DNA of 32,261 nucleotides from SG8-4 sp964598225 (GTDB lineage: Bacteria; Planctomycetota; Phycisphaerae; Sedimentisphaerales; Anaerobacaceae): assembly GCA_964598225.1 (NCBI GenBank), contig CAZRBG010000062.1, positions 1-32,261 of the forward strand. Direction: 5' to 3'. The notes beneath the pieces were generated by a model. The model made no database searches and was not told where the DNA came from. It worked only from the letters and a program-made list of their open reading frames with translations. Of the stretch, positions 16,004 to 24,124 are shown piece after piece. Position numbers and translations under genes: made by a program. Numbering within the stretch: position 1 is the first letter of the stretch; every line of letters starts with the position of its first letter.

Positions 16004-16603
16004 ATGCCGAAACCGAATGATGACATAGACATCCACATCCCGGAATTCCTTCACCCTCTTTTTTGGGACTACCGTGTCGGACAGATGGATGTCAAAAAAC
16101 ACGCCGACGCCATCATGGAGCGGGGAACATGGGATGCGATGTGCTGGCTCCGCAAGGTATATGATTCCGACCAAATCGTTTCGTATTTGAAAAGGCGAGG
16201 AAAGAGAGTGCTGCCGCCGCGTGAAATGAACTACTGGGCGCTTGTCAGCGGCGTACCCCAGGACCAGAGAACTGCCTGGATGCAAGAAGCGAGGAAGCAA
16301 CTGAATGTCTGGAAAGACAGATGCTACAACTATCCGCTCCTTCAGCCTCCCCGCGGTATCCGGGGGGACGCCATAGCTGTTTTCTGTTCTTCTCTTTCAT
16401 CGTACTTGAATCGTTTTTTGTCCGGAAGCAAGGGCCTGTCGTTCGAGTTCGAGCATCTTTTGTTTGGCGGTGATTCCGCCGGGGGCGGAGAAGCCGCCGA
16501 GGCCGCCGTCGGTGTGGAGTACGCGGTGGCATGGGATAATAAGCGGCAGGGGATTTCTGGCAAGTGCTCCTCCTACGGCCCGGCATGCGGCGGGGCTGCC
16601 TGA
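16004..16603 (+). CDS. DUF6922-like protein with run-on C-terminus
   Basis: Residues 1-110 (PEFLHPLFWDY, GTWDAMCWLRKVY, LPPREMNYWALVSG) match a short family, DUF6922 as I recall it, often found beside nucleotidyltransferase toxins, so an antitoxin-like role is conceivable. The start at 16004 begins the conserved part; an in-frame ATG at 15947 adds unconserved residues. The usual stop is missing: from about residue 115 the frame runs on to 16603 and lies antisense to the end of ogt for 207 nt, giving a low-complexity glycine/alanine tail. Probably the gene lost its 3' end and its partner. Whether the product is stable is unknown. Confidence 0.6.
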   Translation: MPKPNDDIDIHIPEFLHPLFWDYRVGQMDVKKHADAIMERGTWDAMCWLRKVYDSDQIVSYLKRRGKRVLPPREMNYWALVSGVPQDQRTAWMQEARKQLNVWKDRCYNYPLLQPPRGIRGDAIAVFCSSLSSYLNRFLSGSKGLSFEFEHLLFGGDSAGGGEAAEAAVGVEYAVAWDNKRQGISGKCSSYGPACGGAA

Positions 16604-16945
16604 TTTCTTTGCGAGGTCGGCGTAACTTGTCGTTTGGCCGAATTGCAGTTGTCTGCATTCGGTCAGAACCGAGGCGCTGAAGGCACGGAAACCGTTAAGC
16701 AGAACCGGGATTTCCGGATCGAAATTCACGCAAGCGCCCTCGTAATAGGCTTGTATTTGTTCCCGGAGAGGCTTGAAATAGCCCGCGTCGAATTTTGCGA
16801 TAGAGTCGTTTCCGAGTAATCGGGCTTCGATTCTTGCCCTTTTCCGCTCGGGCAGGCAGGTTCGGCAGAGAGCGGAATCTGTGCCGGCAACGCCGAAATA
16901 GCCCCATTTCGTGTGGAAAATCACATATTTTGTCATTTTTTGCAT
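16397..16945 (-). CDS. ogt: Methylated-DNA-protein cysteine methyltransferase
   Basis: This suicide enzyme moves the methyl group of O6-methylguanine in DNA to its own cysteine. The active-site motif PCHRV lies at residues 138-142 with acceptor C139, preceded by the winged-helix region (TSYADLAKKSGSPAACRAVGGAL) that flips the base. The N-terminal domain is present, and 182 aa is normal for Ogt/MGMT. GAGG lies 8 nt before the ATG at 16945. Its 3' 207 nt overlap the run-on tail of the opposing DUF6922-like gene. It is divergent from pheA. Confidence 0.93.
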   Translation of the reverse strand: MQKMTKYVIFHTKWGYFGVAGTDSALCRTCLPERKRARIEARLLGNDSIAKFDAGYFKPLREQIQAYYEGACVNFDPEIPVLLNGFRAFSASVLTECRQLQFGQTTSYADLAKKSGSPAACRAVGGALARNPLPLIIPCHRVLHTDGGLGGFSAPGGITAKQKMLELERQALASGQKTIQVR

Positions 16946-16995
16946 ATTTTCAGCCTCAAATGCGTTGTGAAAATATTATCTCACAGGCAAATTCA

Positions 16996-17024
16996 TTGAC
17001 GCAAGTACAGAATTCTGTTAAATA
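16996..17024 (+). promoter_or_regulatory. Possible promoter of pheA
   Basis: TTGACG (16996-17001) lies 17 nt before TAAATA (17019-17024). The -35 is good and the -10 is weak. It sits in the divergent space between ogt and pheA. Confidence 0.35.
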
Positions 17025-17101
17025 TAAGAGTTTTTATAAAATTGGGCCGGAAGTCTCGGCTGTCATAACCGGACTGTTGAATTGATTTTTGAAGTTTGCC
17101 T

Positions 17102-18172
17102 ATGTCTCTTGACGACTTGAGAAAAAAGATCGACGAGCTCGATCACAAGCTCGTGAAGCTGCTCAACGAGCGTGCGCGCGTTGTTGTGGACATCGGCAAG
17201 CTCAAAACCAAAACCGATAAGCCGGTTTACGCTCCGGACCGCGAGAAAGAGGTCTTCGAGCGTATCGCCGGGGCCAACGAAGGGCCGCTGCCCGACAAAT
17301 GCCTGATGGCGATCTGGCGCGAGTTGATGAGCGGTTCGTTCGTTCTGGAGAGGCCCCTTCGCATCGGTTATCTCGGTCCCGGCGGAAGCTTCAGTCACAC
17401 CGCCGCCATGCTGAAGTTCGGCCAGAGCGTCGAATACGAGCCCCTGGCGGATATAGTGAGCATTTTCGCCGAAGTCAGCAAAGGTCACTGCGATCTCGGC
17501 CTGGCGCCGGTGGAAAACACTATGGGCGGCGGCGTTATTGAAACCCTCGATGCGTTGGTCGATTCGAATGTAAAGGTTTGTGCCGAGGTTCTGATGGCGA
17601 TCCATCACAGCCTTCTCGGAAACTGCCCGCTCGAGGAAGTCGAGAAGGTGTACTCCAAGCCGGAGGTATTTGCCCAATGCCGAAACTGGCTCAGCGCCAC
17701 ATTTAAGGAGGCAAAGACCATCCCTGTTGCTTCGACGGCCAAGGCCGCGCAATTGGCCGCCGCCGAACCGAAAGCCGCCGCCATTGGATCGAGCATCGCA
17801 GCAGAATTGTACGGATTGAGGATCATCTGCGAGGGTATCGAGGACAACGCCAACAACGTGACGAGATTTTTGGTAATAAGCAAAGAAGACTCCAGGCCGA
17901 CCGGTGAAGACAAGACGGCGATGGTTTTCAGCACGGCTGACAAGCCTGGCGCCTTGTCGGACGTGCTCGACGTATTCAAGAGATACGGCATCAACATGTC
18001 AAACATAGAGTCAAGGCCCAGCAGGAAGAAACAGTGGGAGTATTACTTCTTCGTCGATATTCTGGGCCATAAAACGGAAAAACATATAAAAGAAGGCCTT
18101 GAAGAATCGCGTAAGCATTGTTTACAGCTTTCAATATTAGGCAGTTTCCCGAGAGCAACGGAGCTGCTTTGA
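17102..18172 (+). CDS. pheA: Bifunctional chorismate mutase / prephenate dehydratase
   Basis: This enzyme converts chorismate to prephenate and then to phenylpyruvate for phenylalanine synthesis. Residues 1-80 are an AroQ-type chorismate mutase (MSLDDLRKKIDELDHKLVKLL...ERARVV), about 87-265 the periplasmic-binding-like dehydratase with GPGGSFSH, PVENTMGGGV and NNVTRFLVI, and about 278-356 an ACT domain with the phenylalanine-binding NIESRPSRKKQWEYYFFVD motif, so feedback inhibition is expected. The start at 17102 fits the AroQ N-terminus; a TTG two codons earlier is less likely. 356 aa is full length. Confidence 0.95.
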   Translation: MSLDDLRKKIDELDHKLVKLLNERARVVVDIGKLKTKTDKPVYAPDREKEVFERIAGANEGPLPDKCLMAIWRELMSGSFVLERPLRIGYLGPGGSFSHTAAMLKFGQSVEYEPLADIVSIFAEVSKGHCDLGLAPVENTMGGGVIETLDALVDSNVKVCAEVLMAIHHSLLGNCPLEEVEKVYSKPEVFAQCRNWLSATFKEAKTIPVASTAKAAQLAAAEPKAAAIGSSIAAELYGLRIICEGIEDNANNVTRFLVISKEDSRPTGEDKTAMVFSTADKPGALSDVLDVFKRYGINMSNIESRPSRKKQWEYYFFVDILGHKTEKHIKEGLEESRKHCLQLSILGSFPRATELL

Positions 18173-18191
18173 AAAACAATGAGGTGAATAT

Positions 18192-18413
18192 ATGAGAAGC
18201 AGTCCCAAGAGAAATGTCCCTGAAATTGTTCTGCGGGAGGGTAAGCCATCAGCAGTCATCTTGGATATTGATCAATATCAGCAAATGTTGGAGAAGTTGG
18301 AAGACGTTGAGGACTTGGAGATGCTTGAGCGGATGAGAAAGAAGCCGCTCAAGTTTAAGAAATTGGAGGACTTCTTAAAGGAGTACAGTCCGGATGTACG
18401 AGGTCTATCTTGA
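18192..18413 (+). CDS. Antitoxin of a RelBE/ParDE-type pair (Phd/YefM-like)
   Basis: The 73-aa protein has the short Phd/YefM/RelB shape: an N-terminal beta-containing half (PEIVLREGKPSAVILDIDQYQQMLEKLE) and an acidic then basic C-terminal helix that would wrap the toxin. GAGGTGA lies just upstream of the ATG. Its last 20 nt overlap the toxin start, the usual coupling in such operons. Autorepression with the toxin is expected of the family; no operator is identified. It lies 19 nt after pheA. Confidence 0.85.
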   Translation: MRSSPKRNVPEIVLREGKPSAVILDIDQYQQMLEKLEDVEDLEMLERMRKKPLKFKKLEDFLKEYSPDVRGLS

Positions 18414-18648
18414 GCGAGCTGCTGAACGGGATCTACGTCGGCTATCCGCAAAGACATTTGGCCGTATAATTCCGGAAATTAGAGCTTTAGCCAATAGTCC
18501 AAGGCCTAAAGGATGCCGCAAAATTACCGGCTCCAGAAACGATTGGCGTATACGCGTTGGAGACTATCGTGTCATTTATGAGATTGACGAAAAAGCAAGT
18601 GTCGTCAGGGTAATGAGAGTTAGACATCGTCGGGAAGTGTATCGCTAG
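18394..18648 (+). CDS. RelE/ParE-type toxin
   Basis: The 84-aa basic protein has the RelE/ParE fold signature: YEVYLERAAERDLRRLSAKTFGRI, then LANSPRPKGCRKITGSRNDWRIRVGDYRVIYEID and a final VMRVRHRREVYR. The RIRVGDYRVIYEI strand pair is typical of RelE-like mRNA interferases. R and H residues near the C-terminus fit the ribosome-dependent nuclease type, but ParE-like gyrase poisons share the fold, so the target is not fixed by sequence. It overlaps its antitoxin by 20 nt. Confidence 0.87.
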   Translation: MYEVYLERAAERDLRRLSAKTFGRIIPEIRALANSPRPKGCRKITGSRNDWRIRVGDYRVIYEIDEKASVVRVMRVRHRREVYR

Positions 18649-18705
18649 GAATATCAGTTATAGAGTTAGACCAAATATTGCCTTAGATAGGAATTGAGGA
18701 ACAAC

Positions 18706-19467
18706 ATGAGAAAACCGTTTATAGCAGGCAACTGGAAGATGAACACCGACAGCCGGAGCAGCGTAGGGCTGGCCCAGGGCATTGCATCCGGGTCTGAGGA
18801 CCTGGCGGGTGAGAAGGTGACCGTGGCGGTTTGTCCGCCTTTTGTATATCTGCAAGACGTCGCTGAGGCCGTCAAACACTCGAATGTGGCCGTAGGCGCT
18901 CAGGATATATATTTCGAGTCAAACGGCGCCTTTACCGGCGAGATCAGTGTTTCAATGATAAAGGATGTTGGCTGTGTGTACGCTATCTGCGGACATTCGG
19001 AGCGGCGACATGTTATCGGTGAGACCGACGAGCTTGTTAACAAGAAAGTTCACGCGGCGATAACCGGCGGCTTGCTGCCTATATTGTGTGTAGGCGAGCT
19101 GCTCAGCGAACGCGAAGCCGGACAAACCAATGACGTAGTAACCCGACAATTGAAAGAGGGTCTGGCCGGTTTGAGTGCCGATAAGGTCGCGGCGGTAACG
19201 ATTGCTTACGAGCCGGTCTGGGCTATCGGAACCGGCAAGACCGCCACGCCGGATCAGGCGCAGGAAGTGCACGATATGATACGAAAGCTGATCGCACAGA
19301 TGTACAGCGACCGGGTCGCCGAGGAACTGTGTATCCAGTACGGCGGCTCGGCAAAGCCGTCCAACGCCGCAGAGCTTTTGGGCCGGCCCGATATAGACGG
19401 GCTGCTCGTCGGCGGCGCGAGCCTGAAGGTGGATGATTTTATCGCGATAATCCGGGCGGCTGTTTAA
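18706..19467 (+). CDS. tpiA: Triosephosphate isomerase
   Basis: TpiA interconverts dihydroxyacetone phosphate and glyceraldehyde-3-phosphate in glycolysis. N9/K11 (AGNWKMN), H97 (CGHSER) and E169 (AYEPVWAIGTG) form the active site; the phosphate loop GTGKTATPDQAQEVH and the C-terminal GGASL motif are present. ATG at 18706 is preferred because GAGG lies 6 nt upstream and the protein then begins MRKPFIAGNWKMN; a TTG four codons earlier is in frame. 253 aa. It heads a plus-strand run with secG, as in many bacteria. Confidence 0.97.
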   Translation: MRKPFIAGNWKMNTDSRSSVGLAQGIASGSEDLAGEKVTVAVCPPFVYLQDVAEAVKHSNVAVGAQDIYFESNGAFTGEISVSMIKDVGCVYAICGHSERRHVIGETDELVNKKVHAAITGGLLPILCVGELLSEREAGQTNDVVTRQLKEGLAGLSADKVAAVTIAYEPVWAIGTGKTATPDQAQEVHDMIRKLIAQMYSDRVAEELCIQYGGSAKPSNAAELLGRPDIDGLLVGGASLKVDDFIAIIRAAV

Positions 19468-19536
19468 GAAGAAAACAGGGGTTTTGCAAAACTCCCACAA
19501 AAAACTAAAAAGTAGCCAGTTGAAAGGAAAATGCGT

Positions 19537-19920
19537 ATGATTTTTTTAGCATTGTCGGCGGAAAGTTTTATTATGAAGTGGGTTGCGGCCCCGCTTTTCG
19601 TCCTTTGCTGCCTGGCCCTTATTCTGATTATTTTGGTACAGAAGGGCAGAGGCGGCGGTTTAAGTGCGGCGTTTGGCGGCGCCGGCGCCGGCGGAGTCCT
19701 GGGCTCCAAGACCGGTGACTTTTTAACTTGGGTGACGATAGTGCTGGTGGGCGTGTTTCTGGGCCTGGCGGTTTTGCTGGCCAAGTACTATAAACCGCCC
19801 AAACCGGGTGCGCCAAGTCCGCAGGTTTCGCCTCCCACGACTTCGGCGCCGGCTCCCGACGCAGGAGCAGAGGAAGACGCCGGCGGTATAGGCGAAATGG
19901 GCGAAGCTAACTCGCCGTGA
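19537..19920 (+). CDS. secG: Preprotein translocase subunit SecG
   Basis: SecG is the small accessory subunit of the SecYEG translocon in the cytoplasmic membrane. Two membrane segments flank the conserved cytosolic loop LVQKGRGGGLSAAFGG, and the second is followed by KYYKPPK. The C-terminus is a proline/alanine/serine-rich acidic tail of about 45 residues, as in other SecG proteins of this length. Start: AAGG (19524-19527) is 9 nt from the ATG at 19537 but only 3 nt from an in-frame ATG at 19531, so 19537 is preferred (127 aa). Confidence 0.92.
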   Translation: MIFLALSAESFIMKWVAAPLFVLCCLALILIILVQKGRGGGLSAAFGGAGAGGVLGSKTGDFLTWVTIVLVGVFLGLAVLLAKYYKPPKPGAPSPQVSPPTTSAPAPDAGAEEDAGGIGEMGEANSP

Positions 19921-19931
19921 ACGCGACGAAT

Positions 19932-19973
19932 GCCCGGCCGCCGGAGAAGGTATAGAGCAGCAAGCGGCCGGGC
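19932..19973. other. GC-rich stem-loop between secG and yicC
   Basis: GCCCGGCCGC (19932-19941) and GCGGCCGGGC (19964-19973) form a perfect 10-bp stem with a 22-nt loop. No T run follows, so it looks like an mRNA processing or stability structure rather than an intrinsic terminator. Confidence 0.55.
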
Positions 19974-20000
19974 CGTAAAAGGCTCGAGAGCGGAGAACTT

Positions 20001-20885
20001 ATGATCAATAGTATGACCGGCTACGGTGAAGCGCAGGGCCAGCTTGACGGCACCAGTTATGTCGTCGAGATAAAGACCGTCAATAACCGGTATTTCAAAA
20101 CCATCGTTAAGCTGCCGGATGTGGCGGCTTATCTCGAAGAGGACATCGAAAAGCTCCTCAGGGAGAACCTGCTGCGCGGGACGGTGAATTATGTGCTGCG
20201 ACTAAAAGACGCCTCGGCCGTCTCCATCTTCGATATAGATGAGGCCGCTCTTGAGGCGATACTCAACAAACTGAGTCGGGCCGGCGCGACGGTCGGCAAC
20301 AAAGGAACTATCGACGTCGGAAGCCTGTTGAACCTGCCGGGCATAATACGACCGGCTGTGCCGGATGAGGAAACGGCCCAACGGATCAGGAGCCTGGTAC
20401 TCAAAATCACCGCCGAGGCGCTCGATCAGCTCAAAAAAATGCGAGCGGTCGAGGGCGATTTCCTGGCGGCGGATTTGAGCAAGTGCTGTGAGATAGTCGA
20501 ACAGAACATCGATCAGATACGAGATCGAGCCGATGTTGTCATCCTGGAGTACGCAGATAAGCTAAGAAAAAGAGTTGGCAAGCTTCTTGTACATGCCGAG
20601 CTGAAACTGGATGAAGAGACTCTCGCAAGAGAAGTGGCGGTCTTTGCCGAAAGGTCGGATATCTCCGAAGAAATCTCGCGACTGGATTCGCACGTACGGC
20701 AGTTCGAACAGTGTTGCCGGAGCGAAGATCAGGCCGGGCGCAAGCTTGACTTTATCACACAGGAAATGCTCAGAGAGGCCAATACGATCGCAAGCAAGGC
20801 CTCCGATATAGAAATAACACGCTGCGTAGTCGAGATGAAATGTCAGATCGATCGCATCAAAGAACAGGTTCAAAATATTGAGTAG
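20001..20885 (+). CDS. yicC: YicC-family endoribonuclease
   Basis: YicC proteins are metal-dependent endoribonucleases (YicC/YloC) linked to RNA decay. The N-terminus MINSMTGYGEAQGQ...VEIKTVNNRYFK and the C-terminal DUF1732 block (GRKLDFITQEMLREANTIASKASDIEITRCVVEMKCQIDRIKEQVQNIE, broken here by its motifs GRKLDFI, EMLREANT and EQVQNIE) are both complete. 294 aa is normal. GGAG lies 5 nt before the ATG. Its neighbours gmk and rpoZ are the usual partners of this gene in bacteria. Confidence 0.94.
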   Translation: MINSMTGYGEAQGQLDGTSYVVEIKTVNNRYFKTIVKLPDVAAYLEEDIEKLLRENLLRGTVNYVLRLKDASAVSIFDIDEAALEAILNKLSRAGATVGNKGTIDVGSLLNLPGIIRPAVPDEETAQRIRSLVLKITAEALDQLKKMRAVEGDFLAADLSKCCEIVEQNIDQIRDRADVVILEYADKLRKRVGKLLVHAELKLDEETLAREVAVFAERSDISEEISRLDSHVRQFEQCCRSEDQAGRKLDFITQEMLREANTIASKASDIEITRCVVEMKCQIDRIKEQVQNIE

Positions 20886-20932
20886 AACACGGCAAAATGT
20901 GGGGGCATTTGCCGGGGTTGTGCTGTAACGGA

Positions 20933-21517
20933 ATGAACGGAAGAATGAACAACAAGGGCAAGGTGGTAATCATCAGCGGCCCGTCGGGCGTGGGCAAGAG
21001 CACGATCTGCCGAAAGGTCGTCGAAAGGATGGATGACGTATGCTTGAGCGTATCGGCTACTACCCGACAAAAGGCCCCCGGTGAAGTTGACGGCAAGGAT
21101 TACTGGTTTATATCGGAGCAGGAATTTAGGGAACGGATCGACAAAGGTCTTTTTCTTGAATATGCAAAGGTATTCGGACATTATTACGGGACTCCGAAGG
21201 ACAAGATATTCGAGGCGCTGGACGCCGGCAAAGTCGTCGTTCTTGAAATAGACGTTCAGGGCGCCCAGCAGGCCAAAAGGGTATTCGAAGATGCGGTGAT
21301 GATCTTTATTCTGCCGCCGACGGAAAAAGATTTGGCCGAGCGGCTGAACAACCGGGGCAGAGACGCCGATGAAGTCGCCGAAAAAAGACTGCACGGAGCG
21401 AGTGCCGAAATCGCCGCCGCCTGGCAGCACTATAACCGTATGGTAATCAACGAAGATCTGGAACAGGCGGTGAACGAATGTATTCAGATCATCGAGCACG
21501 CTAAGAGCCAAACATAA
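20933..21517 (+). CDS. gmk: Guanylate kinase
   Basis: Gmk phosphorylates GMP to GDP with ATP. The P-loop is GPSGVGKST, followed by the GMP-binding SVSATTRQKAPGEVDGKDYWFIS and the FLEYAKVFGHYYGTPKD region, and the lid and C-terminal helices are complete. Start choice: ATGs at 20897, 20933 and 20945 are in frame; 20933 or 20945 gives the usual short N-terminus before KGKVVIISGPSG. With 20933 the protein is 194 aa. It lies 47 nt after yicC. Confidence 0.94.
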   Translation: MNGRMNNKGKVVIISGPSGVGKSTICRKVVERMDDVCLSVSATTRQKAPGEVDGKDYWFISEQEFRERIDKGLFLEYAKVFGHYYGTPKDKIFEALDAGKVVVLEIDVQGAQQAKRVFEDAVMIFILPPTEKDLAERLNNRGRDADEVAEKRLHGASAEIAAAWQHYNRMVINEDLEQAVNECIQIIEHAKSQT

Positions 21518-21582
21518 CAAGGACACCAAAGAAAAGCTGAAAGCCTGAAACTCAAAGGGACACTCACTGCGAGACACAAAAG

Positions 21583-21804
21583 ATGATAGAAGAACTCAAA
21601 AGCGAAAAGATACTCAAAAAAGTCGGCGGCAAGTACAAGTTGACCGCCCTGGTTCAAAGACGTATGGCCGAACTGCTGCAGGGCGGACGACCGCTGATAA
21701 CGGACATCGAGGGCAAGACAATGCTCGAGATCGTCGTTCAGGAAATCCTGCAGGATAAGATTGGAATTGATGACGGGACGTCTCAGGAACCCGAAGCTCA
21801 ATAG
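21583..21804 (+). CDS. rpoZ: RNA polymerase omega subunit
   Basis: The 73-aa protein contains the omega core: KYKLTALVQRRMAELLQGGRPLI followed by MLEIVVQEILQDKI, corresponding to the helix that clamps the beta-prime C-terminus. It lies between gmk and coaC, the common gmk-rpoZ-coaBC order, which supports the call despite its small size. The length is normal. Confidence 0.9.
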   Translation: MIEELKSEKILKKVGGKYKLTALVQRRMAELLQGGRPLITDIEGKTMLEIVVQEILQDKIGIDDGTSQEPEAQ

Positions 21805-21849
21805 TCTGCAGGCCCGGATTGTCTGGCCGGTAAATCCACGAGATGCGAA

Positions 21850-22431
21850 ATGCTCGAAAACCTGAATATCCTGCTGGGCGTCACCGGCGGGATCGCCGCC
21901 TACAAAGCGGTCGACCTGGCCGGCAAATTGACCGCCCGCAGCGCCCGCATCAGCACGGTAATGACAGAATCTGCTTGCCGTCTTGTCGCGCCCAAGAGCT
22001 TCGAAGCGGTCACCGCATCGCCGGTATACACGACGATGTGGAATACGACCGGCAATCACAAAATCAACCATATAGCGCTTGTCGATTCGGCGGATATCGT
22101 CGTCGTGGCGCCCGCGACGGCGAACATTATCGGCAAAATCGCGGGCGGCATCTGCGATGACCTGCTCAGCACAATCATGTGTGTGTGCTGGCCCAAAATC
22201 GAATCGGGTGCGGTGCTGCTGGCCCCGGCGATGAACAGTAATATGTGGGCGAATCCCGTCGTGCAGAAAAACGTCAAAGCCTTGACGGAGATGGGCTTTC
22301 AGTTAGTCGGTCCGGCCGAAGGCCGACTCGCCTGCGGCACTGAAGGCCCCGGCAGAATGTCGGAGCCGCAGGATATCATCGAGGCGATAGAAAAGATCGC
22401 CTCGAAAATAGGGAAACCAGGAATGAACTGA
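21850..22431 (+). CDS. coaC: Phosphopantothenoylcysteine decarboxylase CoaC
   Basis: CoaC decarboxylates 4'-phosphopantothenoylcysteine, with FMN, in coenzyme A synthesis. The FMN-binding GVTGGIAAYK, the catalytic histidine in NHIAL, the substrate motif PAMNSNMW and the flexible-flap GRLACGTEGPGRM (reactive cysteine) are present. At 193 aa it ends after the decarboxylase domain. In many bacteria this domain is fused to CoaB; here they are two genes separated by a 200-bp inverted-repeat block. The ATG at 21850 fits MLENLNILLGVTGG. Confidence 0.95.
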   Translation: MLENLNILLGVTGGIAAYKAVDLAGKLTARSARISTVMTESACRLVAPKSFEAVTASPVYTTMWNTTGNHKINHIALVDSADIVVVAPATANIIGKIAGGICDDLLSTIMCVCWPKIESGAVLLAPAMNSNMWANPVVQKNVKALTEMGFQLVGPAEGRLACGTEGPGRMSEPQDIIEAIEKIASKIGKPGMN

Positions 22432-22444
22432 TAGGTTTTCAGAA

Positions 22445-22630
22445 TATAGGGTATCAGGGAATCAACAAGCGGTTATCAGGGAATCAGGATATCAGGAAGT
22501 GGGTATCAGGTTACCAGGGCATCAGGAGCGAAAGCCCCTGATATCCTGAGACCCTGATTTCCTTCACCCTGCTACCCTGATAACCTGATGGCCTTCACCC
22601 TGATATCCTGTTTGTCTGATACACTGATAC
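22445..22630. repeat. Strand-polar ATCAGG / CCTGAT inverted-repeat block
   Basis: Left of a centre near 22528 the word ATCAGG occurs six times (22453, 22475, 22483, 22491, 22505, 22521); right of it the complement CCTGAT occurs five times (about 22537, 22553, 22577, 22585, 22599). No copy lies on the wrong side. The centre reads ATCAGGagcgaaagcCCCTGAT. The whole 186 bp can form a long multi-register hairpin between coaC and coaB. A right-arm-like fragment occurs near 11090-11145. Confidence 0.85.
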
Positions 22631-22631
22631 A

Positions 22632-23279
22632 ATGCATATCTTAATCACAGCAGGCGGCACACGCGAATACATCGATCCGGTGCGGTTCATCTCGAACACC
22701 AGCAGCGGAAGGATGGGGTATGCACTCGCCCGCGCCGCTTTCAAAGCCGGACACGAAGTCACACTCATTACCGCGCCGACCACTCAACGACCGCCGGATG
22801 CGGCTAAGGTCGTCAACGTCGAAACAACAGCCGAGATGTTCGAGGCAGTGAAGAAGCATTTCCCCCTCTGCGAATGCCTGATTATGGCTGCCGCCGCAGC
22901 CGACTATACTCCAGTCAAATCGACCAAAACCAAAATAAAAAAGAGCGACCAGCAACTCACTGTAAAACTAAAACCAACGCCCGACATACTCAAATGGGTG
23001 GGTAGGCATAAGAACGAGGGACGAAAGACGAGGGACGAAGGACGAATTGTCGTCGGATTTGCCCTCGAAGACAAGGCCATTCATACCCGTGCCGAGAAGA
23101 AACTGCACGAAAAGAACCTCGACATGATAGTCGCCAACTCCCCGGCAGCCATCGGCGCCGACAGATCAGACGTTCATATCAAAACCGTCGATGGCCCGTG
23201 GGTAAAAATCGAGAATTCCACCAAGGCGGCCACTGCAAAGAGAATCATCCTGATAACTGAAAGTCTCTACACAGCTTAA
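22632..23279 (+). CDS. coaB: Phosphopantothenate-cysteine ligase CoaB
   Basis: CoaB joins cysteine to 4'-phosphopantothenate using CTP. The N-terminus ILITAGGTREYIDPVRFISN is followed by TSSGRMGYALA, MAAAAADYTP and KLKPTPDIL, and the C-terminal half contains VGFALE and MIVANSP, all CoaB signatures. 215 aa is normal for a stand-alone synthetase. Residues about 128-138 (NEGRKTRDEGR) come from a tandem 14-mer (23014-23045) that lengthens the loop before VVGFALE. No good ribosome site is visible; the ATG lies 2 nt beyond the repeat block. Confidence 0.94.
   Translation: MHILITAGGTREYIDPVRFISNTSSGRMGYALARAAFKAGHEVTLITAPTTQRPPDAAKVVNVETTAEMFEAVKKHFPLCECLIMAAAAADYTPVKSTKTKIKKSDQQLTVKLKPTPDILKWVGRHKNEGRKTRDEGRIVVGFALEDKAIHTRAEKKLHEKNLDMIVANSPAAIGADRSDVHIKTVDGPWVKIENSTKAATAKRIILITESLYTA
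23014..23045. repeat. Tandem 14-mer inside coaB
   Basis: ACGAGGGACGAAAG (23014-23027) and ACGAGGGACGAAGG (23028-23041) are near-identical direct copies followed by ACGA. They encode the NEGRKTRDEGR loop. Confidence 0.8.
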
Positions 23280-24118
23280 GTCAAATACCTATAGTACAGA
23301 ACACCGGCACATATAGACAGGAACATAAGCACAGATCCAATCAGAGAAAATGTGCGTATCCACTTACGTCTGAGTGAAATGCCAAAGAGGCCGAGAAGTG
23401 CTGATTGCAGCTTCTGCCATTTGCCGAGTTTGGCGCCCAAAATAGTCCACCAGGCCCCCAACACTGCCATCATGCTAAACCAAGCCACGCACCAATAGTC
23501 CAAGTCGTCGGCAAATTGCTCATAAGATCTCCGTACGCTATGCTCCATTCCCCTTGCCAGATTGCCAAGCAAAGCCAGCGGCCATAAAAGCAACAGGATA
23601 GATAATAGAGAATGCACCAAGATCAACGACGGGTATAGGAGCCATCTCTGGGCCTTTAGCTCTTTGGGGTCCCGCGATTCTGAAATGGTTGCTCGCGCTA
23701 CAAGGTAACTGGCCACGATCAGCACGAGAGAGGTCGGCGTCGCAGTAAGAACCGCAAAGGCTACCGTGAAAAAGCCAAAAAGAGGCAAACGCGCCACGCC
23801 TACCACAAACAAGCCGAACGATATATACGCCAGGCGCCAGTCTTCCGGCCCGGTTCGCAGCCTCAGGATCATCTGCCGCCACCACGGAAGCTCTTCTTCG
23901 GGAACCCATTGCCTGGGATCGCCGAGCTTATCGAGCACTGCTTCCAGTTCATCGCGCGAGACCGGCTCGCCGGCGCCCTAGAGTGCGCTCTCTATGTGCT
24001 CGGTTATGTTCTGCTCGACCTCATCGGCATCGACGGTCCTTGCCCCGCGCAGGTATGCCCTGGCTTGCCGAAGATAGTCATCCAGACTTTTTCTTGCACT
24101 TTCGCTCAACGCAATCAT
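23276..24118 (-). pseudogene. HAAS-domain membrane protein interrupted by an amber codon
   Basis: One continuous frame of 281 codons runs from ATG 24118 to 23276 with a single in-frame TAG at 23978-23980 (codon 47). Codons 1-46 (SESARKSLDDYLRQARAYL...VEQNITEHIESAL) and the codons after the TAG (GAGEPVSRDELEAVLDKLGDPRQW) together form one HAAS-type signalling domain, the part that pairs with PadR regulators; four to five membrane segments follow. AAGGGG precedes the ATG, which lies 6 nt after the padR stop. A downstream GTG at 23938 could restart translation and give a 220-aa membrane part only. Either a recent nonsense mutation, a sequencing error, or readthrough. Confidence 0.8.
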
Positions 24119-24124
24119 AGTCTC

